64,000 nt of DNA from Rhodococcus sp. KRD162 (lineage in GTDB: Bacteria > Actinomycetota > Actinomycetes > Mycobacteriales > Mycobacteriaceae), in the NCBI RefSeq assembly GCF_017168335.1, contig NZ_JABFAU010000004.1, forward strand, positions 144,210 to 208,209, written 5' to 3'. The notes under the pieces are model-generated. The model ran no database searches. It saw only the letters and a program-made list of their open reading frames with translations, and was not told the DNA's origin. Made by a program: the position numbers and the translations under genes. Of this stretch, positions 1-8,341 are shown piece by piece (the stretch's first letter is position 1; every line of letters starts with the position of its first letter).

Positions 1-40
1 TCGACAGGCCGGTGAACAACTGTCCGATCACGACGTCCAT
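1..40 (-). CDS. urtB: Urea ABC transporter permease UrtB (5' end only)
   Basis: Only the first 13 codons are inside the window; the gene runs off the left edge. The N-terminus MDVVIGQLFTGLS matches the usual start of UrtB, the LivH-like inner-membrane permease of the urea/short-chain amide importer. An AAGGAG ribosome binding site lies 8 bases upstream of the ATG. It is the next gene after urtA on the same strand, 72 bases downstream and separated from it by a long perfect hairpin. Identification rests on few residues plus context. Confidence 0.75.
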   Translation of the reverse strand, partial: MDVVIGQLFTGLS

Positions 41-58
41 AGGAAAGCTCCTTCGGAG

Positions 59-104
59 CATGTGAGTGGAACTTCGGAGCAGGCTCCGAAGTTCCACTCA
101 CATG
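59..104. promoter_or_regulatory. Perfect 22-bp-arm hairpin between urtA and urtB
   Basis: Bases 59-80 are the exact reverse complement of 83-104 with a 2-base loop, so the urtA-urtB transcript can form a very stable 22-bp stem. There is no following U-run, so it looks more like an attenuator, RNase-processing site or mRNA stabiliser than an intrinsic terminator. A 10-base piece of the stem (cttcggagca at 72-81) is repeated at 51-60, directly beside the urtB ribosome binding site, giving an alternative pairing. A likely role is keeping binding-protein expression above permease expression (inference). Confidence 0.7.
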
Positions 105-112
105 GGTGGTGG

Positions 113-1387
113 TCAGTTGAGGTCGGAAGCCCAGTCGTAGGTCTCGAGGAACGGATCGGGCTCGATCGGCTCCGGTGACTCGGAGACGGTGTAGATCAAA
201 CCGTCCGGACGAATCTCACCGATACGCGCAGTCTTGGAAATGTGGTGATTGTCGCCGTTGATGACGACCTCACCCTCAGGAGCGGCGAAACTGACACCAC
301 CAGCAGCATCCTGAATATCCGCCACCGCAAACGAATCAGCCTTCTCGACAGTGTTCTTCCACAGGTACACCGAGGTGTAGGCGGCTTCCATCGGGTCCGA
401 GGTGGGCTTGTCGGCACCGTACTTGGCCTTGTAGTCCGCTACGAACTTGGTGTTCTCGGGGGAATCGACCGTCTGGTAGTAGTTCCACGAGGTCAGCTGA
501 CCCGCGATGTTCTGAGCGCCGATGCCGGCGACCTCTTCCTCGGCAATGGACACCGACATCACTGGCATGTCGGCAGCTTTGAGGCCGGCATTGGTGTACT
601 CGCGGAAGAAGGCGACGTTGGAATCGCCGTTGAGGGTGTTGAACACCGCATCGGCATTCGCGGTGCGGACCTTGTTGACGATGGTGGAGAAGTCCGTCGA
701 ACCCAGCGGGGTGTAATCCTCACCGAGAATCTCGATACCGTTCGCGGCCGCGTAGGCCTTGATCTCTCGGTTCGCGGTCTGCGGGAACACGTAGTCGCTA
801 CCGACCAGGTAGAGGGACTTCACGCCCTGGTCCTTGAGGTAGTCCAGAGCCGGGACGATCTGCTGGTTGGTCGTCGCGCCCGTGTAGAAGATGTTCTTCG
901 AAGCCTCGAGGCCCTCGTACTGGACCGGGTAATAGAGCAGCGCGTCGTTGTCCTCGAACACCGGCAGCATGGCTTTGCGGCTCGACGAGGTCCATCCGCC
1001 GAAAACGGCTGCGACACAGTCGCTGCTGATCAGCTTCTCGGCCTTCTCCGCGAACACGGTCGGCTCGGACGCCCCGTCCTCGGCGACGATCTCGATCTGC
1101 TTGCCGTTGACTCCGCCTGCCGCATTGATCTCTTCGACGGCCAGTGCGATCGAATCACGCACCGTCACTTCGCTGATCGCCATGGTGCCGGACAGGGAGT
1201 TGAGCGAGCCGACCTTGATGGTGTCACCCGAGGTGTCCACACACGAGGTGGTAGAGCCGCCGCCGTCGGCAGAGGTGGTGTCGCCGGCCTTGCTGCCGCA
1301 GGCAGTGGCCACCAGGCTCAATGCAGCCAGCGCGGCGGGAACGACCATCAGGCGTCTGGCTGATTTGCTCTTCGAGACAACAGGCAT
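113..1387 (-). CDS. urtA: Urea ABC transporter substrate-binding lipoprotein UrtA
   Basis: A 424-residue periplasmic-type binding protein of the Leu/Ile/Val-binding fold, matching UrtA, which captures urea or short-chain amides for the UrtBCDE importer. The N-terminus has a twin-arginine-like RR, a hydrophobic stretch and a lipobox ending at Cys30 (VATAC), so it should be a lipid-anchored secreted protein. The core includes typical family motifs around [11 protein letters not shown] and [14 protein letters not shown] start with a CGAAAGGG site upstream. Length fits the family. It leads the operon with urtB; nitrogen control is likely from family knowledge, but I did not identify a clear GlnR or AmtR site. 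Confidence 0.93.
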   Translation of the reverse strand: MPVVSKSKSARRLMVVPAALAALSLVATACGSKAGDTTSADGGGSTTSCVDTSGDTIKVGSLNSLSGTMAISEVTVRDSIALAVEEINAAGGVNGKQIEIVAEDGASEPTVFAEKAEKLISSDCVAAVFGGWTSSSRKAMLPVFEDNDALLYYPVQYEGLEASKNIFYTGATTNQQIVPALDYLKDQGVKSLYLVGSDYVFPQTANREIKAYAAANGIEILGEDYTPLGSTDFSTIVNKVRTANADAVFNTLNGDSNVAFFREYTNAGLKAADMPVMSVSIAEEEVAGIGAQNIAGQLTSWNYYQTVDSPENTKFVADYKAKYGADKPTSDPMEAAYTSVYLWKNTVEKADSFAVADIQDAAGGVSFAAPEGEVVINGDNHHISKTARIGEIRPDGLIYTVSESPEPIEPDPFLETYDWASDLN

Positions 1388-1530
1388 CTACGACCCTTTC
1401 GGAGTTTTGTATACGGAGCTGTATTCGCGATTGCGAACAGTAAAGGGCAGTTATTGCGTAGGTATGTTGCCCGGTGACGAGTCTGTTTCCCGCGTTACGC
1501 CGACGTAAATGCACGGAAATGACAACCCTG

Positions 1531-1549
1531 CTTGACATCTAATGACAAG
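1531..1549. promoter_or_regulatory. Imperfect palindrome in urtA/XRE divergent promoter
   Basis: CTTGACATCTAATGACAAG is symmetric apart from one A/A position in each half. It contains a TTGACA hexamer (1532-1537) that could be the -35 box of the XRE gene. With a 17-base spacer to TTGACT (1555-1560), transcription would begin at about the ATG (1568), so the message may be leaderless. It is a plausible operator for the adjacent XRE repressor. Confidence 0.4.
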
Positions 1550-1567
1550 TAGAGTTGACTTTTCCTC

Positions 1568-1780
1568 ATGCCGGGATCCAACAACGTTCGCGAGCATCGC
1601 AAACGGGCGCGCATAACCCAGGCCGAACTCGGCACCATCTGCGGGGTCAGCAGGCAGAGCATCGTCTCGGTCGAAGGTGGCGACTATGCACCCAGCGTCT
1701 ATCTGGCGCTGCGATTGGCCCGTGCACTCGACACAACGGTGGAAACACTGTTCGGAGACCAAGGAGAGTCCGCACCATGA
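1568..1780 (+). CDS. Small XRE-family (YozG-like) DNA-binding regulator
   Basis: A 70-residue protein consisting almost entirely of one helix-turn-helix: VREHRKRARITQAELG, then the recognition helix region VSRQSIVSVEGGDYAPS, then LALRLARALDTTVETLF. This matches short Cro/C1-type regulators that control a neighbouring membrane protein gene. ATG start at 1568 with no clear ribosome site, and a possible leaderless promoter. Its stop overlaps the next ATG by the ATGA arrangement, so the two are translationally coupled. Such pairs are usually autoregulated (family knowledge). Confidence 0.85.
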   Translation: MPGSNNVREHRKRARITQAELGTICGVSRQSIVSVEGGDYAPSVYLALRLARALDTTVETLFGDQGESAP

Positions 1781-2298
1781 GCGCATTCGTCAAAGCTGCC
1801 CGGTTCGTCGGAGACCTCGACGACGAGTTCTACGCCGACGAGCTGCAGCGCGACATCTGGAACGAGGCCTCGGCCGTCGGATTCCAGGCACTGCTGTGGA
1901 TCGGATTGATCACCGGTGCGATCCTGCCTTTCGCGGCGGGTGTCACCGGGGCCTGGGTGGCGCTGGGTATCTACTTGGCCTTGAACGTCGTCGCCTTCGT
2001 GGTCCTGGGATATGCCCGCGCTCGGGGCATCGACATGTACACCGCGCAGGAACTTCGACGCGTTCGGATAGGACTCGCTGCCGTGCTGTTGGTAGTCAGC
2101 GGTGGGGGCGCGGCGATTCGCTTACTGGCTCATTACGGCGGCGGCGGTCTCGGGTCCTTGTCGATCGGAGCGGTCTTCGGCGCGTCGCTCGGTTTCGCCG
2201 CGGCGGTCGTCGGAGTCAGGCTGCATCAGCGGAAACAGCGCGAGACCGAGCGCGCTGCGGAAGAGGCCGAGGCACTCGGCTTCGAGTCGAACGAATGA
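1777..2298 (+). CDS. Integral membrane protein coupled to XRE regulator
   Basis: A 173-residue protein of unknown function with an acidic soluble N-terminus (about 40 residues) and four hydrophobic segments: ALLWIGLITGAILPF, WVALGIYLALNVVAF, a stretch around AAVLLVVSGGG, and SIGAVFGASLGFAAAVVG. The tail is charged (KQRETERAAEEAE). The ATG lies within the ATGA overlap with the XRE gene, and an AAGGAG site (1761-1766) sets the start. Similar XRE/membrane pairs are common in actinobacteria, but I do not recognise a specific function. Confidence 0.8.
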   Translation: MSAFVKAARFVGDLDDEFYADELQRDIWNEASAVGFQALLWIGLITGAILPFAAGVTGAWVALGIYLALNVVAFVVLGYARARGIDMYTAQELRRVRIGLAAVLLVVSGGGAAIRLLAHYGGGGLGSLSIGAVFGASLGFAAAVVGVRLHQRKQRETERAAEEAEALGFESNE

Positions 2299-2518
2299 AC
2301 TGCGCGCCGAATGCGGGTAGTGCCATTTACAGCGTGTGAGAATACGTAACGGTCTCGGTTCCATCAGTTGGTTCGCAGATTCGGACCTCGGGAGGTATGT
2401 TCTGACCGGTGACATCGAGATCGTGCGGTGTCTGTGCTGTTGGCGGGCTGTTCGGACGCGTGGTTCGTAACGCGACCGACGATGCGCCCGAAGAAGAGAG
2501 AGGCTCGGTTCGAGGCCG

Positions 2519-2953
2519 ATGACGACGTGCATCACCAATCCGTCCACCGTCGTGCCACGAAGTACCACTGAGACCACGTCGGGCGTTCACCTCAGGGTGG
2601 AGCAAGCTAACAGGGAAGTCGAGGCCGTGCGCAGAGACAAGAGTTACCTCAGACTCGTCGGGTCGAGCACGCCGGAACCTACCATCGAGGTTGTCGGCGG
2701 ACCCAAGACCATCACCGTTCACGTCGACAACGTTCTGCCAGGTCAGACATGCGAGATTCTGCACAACGGCATGCTGTCGCTGAGCCACCGCATCGTCGTC
2801 GGCGACAACACCTCGAGCATCGATATCATCACCTTCGCCCTCAAGCCCGGTGAATACCACGTGTCGTTGCGGCTCGACGGCCGAGTCGAGTGTGTCACCG
2901 AGGCACAGACCGTCACCGTAGGAGAGCAGCTCGAAGTTCGGCGTAGCTCCTAG
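2519..2953 (+). CDS. Hypothetical protein, beta-rich
   Basis: An open frame of up to 144 codons with no family I recognise. The C-terminal 100 residues look protein-like: alternating beta-strand patterns (TIEVVGGPKTITVHVDNV, EYHVSLRLDG, ECVTEAQTVTV) resembling a small immunoglobulin-like or FHA-accessory beta-sandwich (inference from composition). The N-terminal 35 residues are less convincing, so the real start may be the GTG at 2627 (VRRDKSYLRLVG). No signal peptide or membrane segment. It is convergent with aguA, 16 bases away. Confidence 0.55.
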   Translation: MTTCITNPSTVVPRSTTETTSGVHLRVEQANREVEAVRRDKSYLRLVGSSTPEPTIEVVGGPKTITVHVDNVLPGQTCEILHNGMLSLSHRIVVGDNTSSIDIITFALKPGEYHVSLRLDGRVECVTEAQTVTVGEQLEVRRSS

Positions 2954-2969
2954 AACCGAGCAAGCACCG

Positions 2970-4016
2970 TCAGCCGAGCTTCAGAGCCGACGGCTGGTGC
3001 TGGGTGATGCAGTGGATGCCACCGCCCCGCTCGAAGAGCGGCCTCGCGTCCACCGTGACCACTTTTCGGCCCGGGTAAGCGTCGCGCAAAATGGCTGCCG
3101 CCTCCTCGTCCATCGGGTCGCCATAGCTGCAGGCGATCACGCCGCCGTTGACGACGAGATGATTGATGTAGCTGTAATCGACGAATCCGTCGTCATCGCG
3201 CAAGGTCTGTGGAGCCGGCACCTCGACGATGTTCCAATCTCCACCCGAGCCGTTGTGGCTGGCGCGGAAAGTGTCGATGATCAGCGCGCTGACCTCGTAA
3301 TCGGGGTGAGACGCATCACGTTGTAGGTGCACCAGAACAGTTCCGGGTGACGGTATTGCCGCCACGATGTCCACGTGGCCGCGCGTGCCGAATCGCATCG
3401 AATCTCGAGTCAGCCCCCGCGGAAGCCAGATGACGTGCCGCGCACCGATGGTCCGCGTCAGCTCTGCTTCGATGTCGGCCTTCGACAGGGTCGGGTTGCG
3501 GCCGGGATCGAGTTGCACGGTCTCGGTGACCAGCACGGTGCCCGCGCCGTCGACCGCGATGCCGCCGCCCTCGTTGACGATGGGGGACGTAATCCGCTGT
3601 ACTGCAGCCTGATCGGCGACGAATTCACCGATCTTGCAGTCCTTGTCCCATTGCGCCCAGTCCTGCGCGCCCCAACCGTTGAAGATCCAGTCGACCGCAG
3701 CGATCGAGCCGTCCTCTGCGTGAACGAAGGTGGGGCCGATATCGCGCATCCAGGCGTCGTTCAGCGGTGCCTCCACGACGTCGATGTCGCGCGAGAGATA
3801 CGTCGCTGCGATGTCGCGCTCGGCTGGATCGACGACGACGGTCACCGGCTCGAACTCGGCGACTGCATGCGCGACGGCTGCCCAGGTGGAGCGAGCCCCG
3901 TGCTTGGCCTGCTCGCTCTCGCCGAGGGAATACCCCTCACAGGGAAATGCCATCCACACCTTGTCCTGCGGAGCCGTCTCTGACGGCATCGTCAATGCCG
4001 TTGCTGCCGTGTTCAT
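2970..4016 (-). CDS. aguA: Agmatine deiminase
   Basis: A 348-residue member of the peptidyl-arginine/agmatine deiminase family, converting agmatine to N-carbamoylputrescine and ammonia. Diagnostic features are NDAWMRDIGPTFV near residue 85, the NEGGGIAVDG motif, and the C-terminal GGGIHCITQ with catalytic Cys336. Length is typical. Its ATG overlaps the aguB stop by ATGA, so the two enzymes are coupled; together they give the two-step agmatine-to-putrescine route. Cytoplasmic; no signal peptide. Confidence 0.94.
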   Translation of the reverse strand: MNTAATALTMPSETAPQDKVWMAFPCEGYSLGESEQAKHGARSTWAAVAHAVAEFEPVTVVVDPAERDIAATYLSRDIDVVEAPLNDAWMRDIGPTFVHAEDGSIAAVDWIFNGWGAQDWAQWDKDCKIGEFVADQAAVQRITSPIVNEGGGIAVDGAGTVLVTETVQLDPGRNPTLSKADIEAELTRTIGARHVIWLPRGLTRDSMRFGTRGHVDIVAAIPSPGTVLVHLQRDASHPDYEVSALIIDTFRASHNGSGGDWNIVEVPAPQTLRDDDGFVDYSYINHLVVNGGVIACSYGDPMDEEAAAILRDAYPGRKVVTVDARPLFERGGGIHCITQHQPSALKLG

Positions 4017-4999
4017 TTGATCACCGGCGTCGCCGGATGTCCGTCACCGTACGGAGCGTCGGTGCGCACCGGCTCGGTCAGGCGGGCATAGGTGTCCGGT
4101 CTGCGAGTGAGCAGAAACGGGAACAGCTCCAACCACTCCCGTCGCTGATCGAGGTCGAGATCGGCGACGAGGACGGCCGGTTCGTCTCGGGGTGCCTGAA
4201 CCAGGATGCGGCCGTAGGGATCGGAGATGAACGATGAGCCGTAGAAGGTGATCTCACCTTCGTTGCCGCAGCGGTTGGGCACCACCATGAACAGGCCATT
4301 CGAGATGCCATGGCCGACGATGACGTGCTGCCAGAGCGGTTGAGTGTCGAATGCCGGGAACGACGGTTCGGAGCCGATGGCCGTCGGGTAGGCGAGAATC
4401 TCTGCGCCGCCGAGTGCATAGCTGCGCGCGACCTCCGGGAACCACTCGTCCCAGCACGTGGGCAACCCCACCCGGGCACCGCCGAGGTGCTCCGGTGCGT
4501 AGACGGGATATGGGTCGTCGGCGGGACCGGCGCGGAAGTAGGTGTCCTCGTAGTAACCCGCCGAAATGGGGATGTGCAGTTTGCGGGTTCTGGCCAGTAG
4601 CTCGCCGGACGGGGAGACCATGATGGCGCTGTTGTAGCCCAATCCGTCTGCCGCCTCGGACTTCTCGTAGAGGGAGGCATGAACGACGATGCCGTTCGCG
4701 GTTGCTGCCTCCGCGGCGAGGGTGAATGTGGGTCCGGTCAGCAAGTCCTCCGCTTCGCTGCCCGGGTTCTCCCCGGCGCGGGTGTCGGCGGGGTAGCGCA
4801 GTAGGGCGATCTCGGGCAGGAAGACAACCTGCGCCCCCTGTTCGGCCGCAATGGAGATGGCCCCCTGCAGCTCGGCTTTCAGTGCGGCGGCATCGGGATT
4901 CCAGCGATGTTGCACCAGTGCGACACGCAGGGGAGTGCGAGCGCTCGGATCGACCCGCAGTGGCGCAGTGGGGGCGGTGAGGCTGGTGATCGTCAGCAT
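4013..4999 (-). CDS. aguB: N-carbamoylputrescine amidase (nitrilase superfamily)
   Basis: A 328-residue carbon-nitrogen hydrolase that would hydrolyse N-carbamoylputrescine to putrescine, CO2 and ammonia. The nitrilase triad is visible: Glu in FLPEIALL, Lys in RTRKLHIP, and Cys182 in PTCWDEWFPE. The reading frame is open far upstream, but the ATG at 4999 has a strong GGAGGT site and precedes the first conserved residues. aguA follows with an ATGA overlap. The promoter region is shared with a divergent TetR gene and contains a palindrome, so repression by that TetR is likely. Confidence 0.92.
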   Translation of the reverse strand: MLTITSLTAPTAPLRVDPSARTPLRVALVQHRWNPDAAALKAELQGAISIAAEQGAQVVFLPEIALLRYPADTRAGENPGSEAEDLLTGPTFTLAAEAATANGIVVHASLYEKSEAADGLGYNSAIMVSPSGELLARTRKLHIPISAGYYEDTYFRAGPADDPYPVYAPEHLGGARVGLPTCWDEWFPEVARSYALGGAEILAYPTAIGSEPSFPAFDTQPLWQHVIVGHGISNGLFMVVPNRCGNEGEITFYGSSFISDPYGRILVQAPRDEPAVLVADLDLDQRREWLELFPFLLTRRPDTYARLTEPVRTDAPYGDGHPATPVIK

Positions 5000-5013
5000 G
5001 GAACCTCCGTTAA

Positions 5014-5030
5014 AACGAATTTGATTCGTT
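5014..5030. promoter_or_regulatory. Palindromic operator between aguB and TetR
   Basis: AACGAATttgATTCGTT: perfect 7-base arms around a 3-base spacer, lying 15-31 bases upstream of the aguB ATG and about 50 bases upstream of the divergent TetR start. Size, symmetry and position are those expected of a TetR-family operator controlling both aguBA and the regulator. Confidence 0.7.
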
Positions 5031-5080
5031 AAGTATTGTCGATGACGATCGGAACCGCAAGAGGATGAGGAGTGCGCACC

Positions 5081-5680
5081 GTGGGGAGACCGTCCGCGCC
5101 ACTGTTGGACACCGGGAGGATCACCACAGCCGCCCTCGCGCTGGTGGGTGATTCCGGCGGCTTCACCATCCCGCTTCTCGCCAAGAAACTCGGTGTCAGT
5201 CCGTCGTCCCTGTACAACCACGTGTCCGGTCGCGACGAGATAGTCGAATTGTTGCGCGAGCGCGCCATGTCCGAGGTCGAGCTCCCTCCACACGGGCTCG
5301 ACTGGCGCGAAACCGTCGCGCAGATCGCCCGTGCCTACCGCGACAGCTACGCCCGCTACCCACGTCTGATTCCACTGCTCACCGAGCACGCGGTGAACAG
5401 TGCACATGCCTTCGGGATGTACAACGCCCTCGCAGATGCGCTGTCGGAGGCCGAGTTCGGCCCCGCGGACGTGCTCAACATCATCACCGTTCTCGACAGC
5501 TTCGTGCTTGGCTCGGCGCTGGACCTGGCGGCACCCGAGGCCCCATGGCGTCCCAGCGTGGAGGTCGGCTCCGCCCTCCGCGCCGCCCTGGACACCGCAT
5601 CCTCGAAGGCTTCTCGCTCCGACGAGGCTTTCGAGTACGGACTGCGCGCACTACTGGCCGGATTCGATCCCGCGACCTAG
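5081..5680 (+). CDS. TetR-family regulator of the aguBA operon
   Basis: About 199 residues. The N-terminal helix-turn-helix is clear (ITTAALALVGDSGG, FTIPLLAKKLGVSPSSLYNHVSGRDEIVELL), followed by an all-helical ligand domain of the TetR_C type. I chose the GTG at 5081 because a GAGGAG site sits 8 bases before it; the earlier in-frame GTG at 5072 abuts that site. It diverges from aguB with a palindromic operator between. The ligand could be agmatine, carbamoylputrescine or putrescine (inference from context). Confidence 0.88.
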   Translation: MGRPSAPLLDTGRITTAALALVGDSGGFTIPLLAKKLGVSPSSLYNHVSGRDEIVELLRERAMSEVELPPHGLDWRETVAQIARAYRDSYARYPRLIPLLTEHAVNSAHAFGMYNALADALSEAEFGPADVLNIITVLDSFVLGSALDLAAPEAPWRPSVEVGSALRAALDTASSKASRSDEAFEYGLRALLAGFDPAT

Positions 5681-5744
5681 TCCAAGTTCGTCGGTTCACC
5701 CCGAGGATCCACAGATCCAGCAACTCGCCGACGACACGGTCGAA

Positions 5745-5924
5745 TGGATGATCGACACCTGGGCCGGTGACGCCCGCGAGTGGTCCTTCGAGCGCGGTCT
5801 CGACGACCCTGCGGCCAACGCACTGCTCGCGGAGCAGTGGGCCGACCGGCCTGCCTGGGTGCGCGTCACCGAGCTGATCATGAAAGGCCTGCAGGAGCGC
5901 GGCATCGAGCATGCCCCACCCTGA
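5745..5924 (+). CDS. Small ORF, possible broken gene downstream of TetR
   Basis: From about 5679 to 5924 one frame shows strong coding character (GC-rich third positions, residues such as QIQQLADDTVEWMIDTW and RPAWVRVTELIMKGLQERG), ending at TGA 5922-5924. No ATG, GTG or TTG exists in that frame between the TetR stop and codon ATG 5745, which would give only 59 residues and has no ribosome site. Either a short conserved protein with a start I cannot place, or the remnant of a longer gene that lost its start. Function unknown. Confidence 0.45.
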   Translation, partial: WMIDTWAGDAREWSFERGLDDPAANALLAEQWADRPAWVRVTELIMKGLQERGIEHAPP

Positions 5925-5941
5925 CGAAGGCCAGAGGATCG

Positions 5942-7459
5942 TCAGTCTTCGACGATCAGCGGCGGAGTATCGCGGCGAAGGATGTCGCCCTTGAAGAACT
6001 CGGGCTTGCGCAGCGCCACCACCAACATGATCACGAGACCGAGAGCGATGATGCCGACTCCGATGAGAAACACCATTCCGATGCCGAAAAGTGAGGAGCC
6101 GCTACCGAACTCGGGATCCCAGGCGTCGATCGAAGTTTGGATGAACACCACGGCCATGCCGACACCGCCGAGCAGCGGCGCGAGGAACTTGAAAAAGAAG
6201 TTGCGGGTGCTGGTGAACAAATCCTCGCGGAAGTACCAGACGCAGGCGAAGGCGGTGATGCCGTAGTAGAAGCAGATCATCAGGCCCAGCGCGGCGATGG
6301 TGTCGGTGAGTACGTTGTCGCTCACCACCCGCATCACGGCGTAGAAGGCTGCCGAGGACCCGCCTGCCACCAGCGTCGCGAAGCCTGGGGTGCTGAATCG
6401 CGGTGTGATGGAGGCGAACCGCGTCGGGAGCGCTTGGTAGTGGCCCATGGCCAACAAGGTGCGCGCCGGTGAGATGAACGTGGCCTGCAGTGAACTGGCC
6501 GAACTGCTCAGCACAGCGAGGGAGAGCAGAATCGCGAACGGTCCCATCACCGGACCGGCCAGTGCGGCGAACACATTGTCGGTGGTGTCGGGATTCTGCA
6601 GCCCGTTGCCGGTATCGCCGGTGCCGGCGAACAGCAGCGTGGCCACGGCGGTGAGCAAGTACAGAACGATGATGCAGAACACCGTGACCAGAGCGGCCCT
6701 GCCGGGAATCTTGGCGCTGCCCGCAGTCTCCTCGTTGACCGTCAGGCACACGTCCCAGCCCCAGTACATGAAGATCGACAGCGACAGGCCCGCAGTGAAG
6801 GCGGAGAACGTGGGAATGCCGAAGGGATCGAACCAATCCAGGCTGAAGGAGATGCCCTCGGCGCCCTCACCGGCACCGACCTTGACGAATGCAGCAACGA
6901 TGAACCATGCCATCACCAGCAATTGGAACGTGAGCATCGTGTACTGGACGCGCTTGGTCTCCTGCATTCCCCGGTAACACAGCCACGCGGAGAGCGCCAT
7001 GAACACCAGGCAGGTCACGATGTTGAGAGGCTTGTCGGCGGTCAGATCAGCCAGCGAGTCGTTGCCGGTGACCTGTGCGAGAAAGAGATAGAAGAAGTCG
7101 ACGGCCACTCCCGCCAGGTTGGAGAGCACGATGATGGTGGCCGCGATCAGGCCCCATCCGCCCATCCAGCCGACGTACGGACCGAATGCCTTCGACGCCC
7201 ACGTGAACGACGTGCCGCTGTCGGGTTCGGCGGCATTGAGCTCTCGATAGCCCAACGCCACCAACAACATCGGAATGAAGCCGACGATGAAGATCGCGGG
7301 CAGATGCACACCGACCTCGGTGACCGTCGGCCCCAACGAGGCCGTCAGCGCATAGGCGGGCGCGATGGTCGAGATGCCGAGCACCACGCTCGCGAGAAGC
7401 CCGAGTTGGCCGGCCGACAGGCCCTTGGACTCGACATCCACTGCCGCACGCTCGTTCAT
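5942..7459 (-). CDS. APC-superfamily amino acid/amine permease
   Basis: A 505-residue membrane protein with about 12 hydrophobic segments. The conserved APC start (GQLGLLASVVLGISTIAPAY), the FTWASKAFGPYVGWMGGW region and MYWGWDVCLTVNEET are visible. It should import an amino acid or amine by cation symport. It is the last gene of a minus-strand operon with amine oxidase and aldehyde dehydrogenase, and its ATG overlaps the stop of the upstream stress-protein gene. An amine substrate such as putrescine or an aromatic amine is the likely cargo (inference). Confidence 0.88.
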   Translation of the reverse strand: MNERAAVDVESKGLSAGQLGLLASVVLGISTIAPAYALTASLGPTVTEVGVHLPAIFIVGFIPMLLVALGYRELNAAEPDSGTSFTWASKAFGPYVGWMGGWGLIAATIIVLSNLAGVAVDFFYLFLAQVTGNDSLADLTADKPLNIVTCLVFMALSAWLCYRGMQETKRVQYTMLTFQLLVMAWFIVAAFVKVGAGEGAEGISFSLDWFDPFGIPTFSAFTAGLSLSIFMYWGWDVCLTVNEETAGSAKIPGRAALVTVFCIIVLYLLTAVATLLFAGTGDTGNGLQNPDTTDNVFAALAGPVMGPFAILLSLAVLSSSASSLQATFISPARTLLAMGHYQALPTRFASITPRFSTPGFATLVAGGSSAAFYAVMRVVSDNVLTDTIAALGLMICFYYGITAFACVWYFREDLFTSTRNFFFKFLAPLLGGVGMAVVFIQTSIDAWDPEFGSGSSLFGIGMVFLIGVGIIALGLVIMLVVALRKPEFFKGDILRRDTPPLIVED

Positions 7460-8313
7460 TTACCGGCCTCTCTCGGAACAACGATCATCGGAACGGGTAC
7501 GACCCGAAGCATCTTTGCGGCAACCGATCCCAGAAACAGGCGGTGAGGTTGCGCGAGTCGGGACGAACCCACCATCAACACATCACCGGAGTGCCAGTCC
7601 AGTGAGGACGCGGCCTTCTCGATGCCCGAGCCCTCGGCCACCTGCAACTGCACATCCGATCCCGCGGGCAGTTCCGCCTTGACGGTGCGCAGCACGTCCT
7701 CGGCCTTGGCGAGACCGTTCGACCCCGGGGCCTGTATGGATTCCGCTTCGGCGGAGACGAGGGAGAGCAAGCGCAGCGGCAACTCGGCCGACGTGGAGAG
7801 GTCGGTGGCTGCCTCGACGAGTTCGGCAGCTCCCGGACGGCTTCCGATGGCGCAGGTGAGTTCGCGAATGCGCTGCGGGGGAGAGTGCCGATACCCGCGC
7901 GGTGCCAGGGCGACGGGTACGTGTGCCACGTGCAACAGATCGCTGGTGACGGTCCCGATCGAGTGGCGTCCGAGCAGACCGTCTCCGGCAGCGCCGACGA
8001 CGATCATGTAGGCATCGCAGTGCTCTGCACAGTCGAGCAGACCTCGAGCGAACGACTCGTCGAACAGCAGATGAGTGCGCGCCTCGACATCCTCCGGCAC
8101 CAGCGTCAGTGCCTCGGTCAGCCAGTCGGTAGCCTGATCGACCAGAATATCGTCGTATCCGGCCTCGACGGGTGCTTTGGACGGCACCGGACGCTCCCGA
8201 GGCAGAACAAGGCAGATGTCCAGCGAGGCCTGCAACGAGCGGGCGAGGGTTGCGCCCAGGGCGATTCCGTCCGCGCCACTCGGTGTTGCCTGGTATCCGA
8301 CGATCAGACGCAT
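7456..8313 (-). CDS. Tandem-domain universal stress protein
   Basis: 285 residues made of two Usp domains. The first ends with the ATP-binding pattern GAAGDGLLGRHSIGTVTSDLL, the second with GSSRLAQPHRLFLGSVAAKML and VPMIVVPRE. Start ATG 8313 (MRLIVGYQ) fits the usual Usp beginning and has an AGGGAAGG site. Its stop overlaps the permease ATG. Usp proteins placed beside permeases often modulate transport or sense nucleotide status (family knowledge), but the role here is not shown. Confidence 0.88.
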   Translation of the reverse strand: MRLIVGYQATPSGADGIALGATLARSLQASLDICLVLPRERPVPSKAPVEAGYDDILVDQATDWLTEALTLVPEDVEARTHLLFDESFARGLLDCAEHCDAYMIVVGAAGDGLLGRHSIGTVTSDLLHVAHVPVALAPRGYRHSPPQRIRELTCAIGSRPGAAELVEAATDLSTSAELPLRLLSLVSAEAESIQAPGSNGLAKAEDVLRTVKAELPAGSDVQLQVAEGSGIEKAASSLDWHSGDVLMVGSSRLAQPHRLFLGSVAAKMLRVVPVPMIVVPREAGK

Positions 8314-8341
8314 GGGCGGACCTTCCCTGAAGTTGGTCGAA

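Noticed and set aside
242..1363. 373-codon plus-strand ORF opposite urtA
   Set aside because: Antisense shadow of a well-supported gene; no family features.
2946..2998. Imperfect inverted repeat around AGCACC...GGTGCT between the hypothetical gene and aguA
   Set aside because: Bulged, overlaps the aguA coding end, and lacks a U-run; terminator function is not supported.
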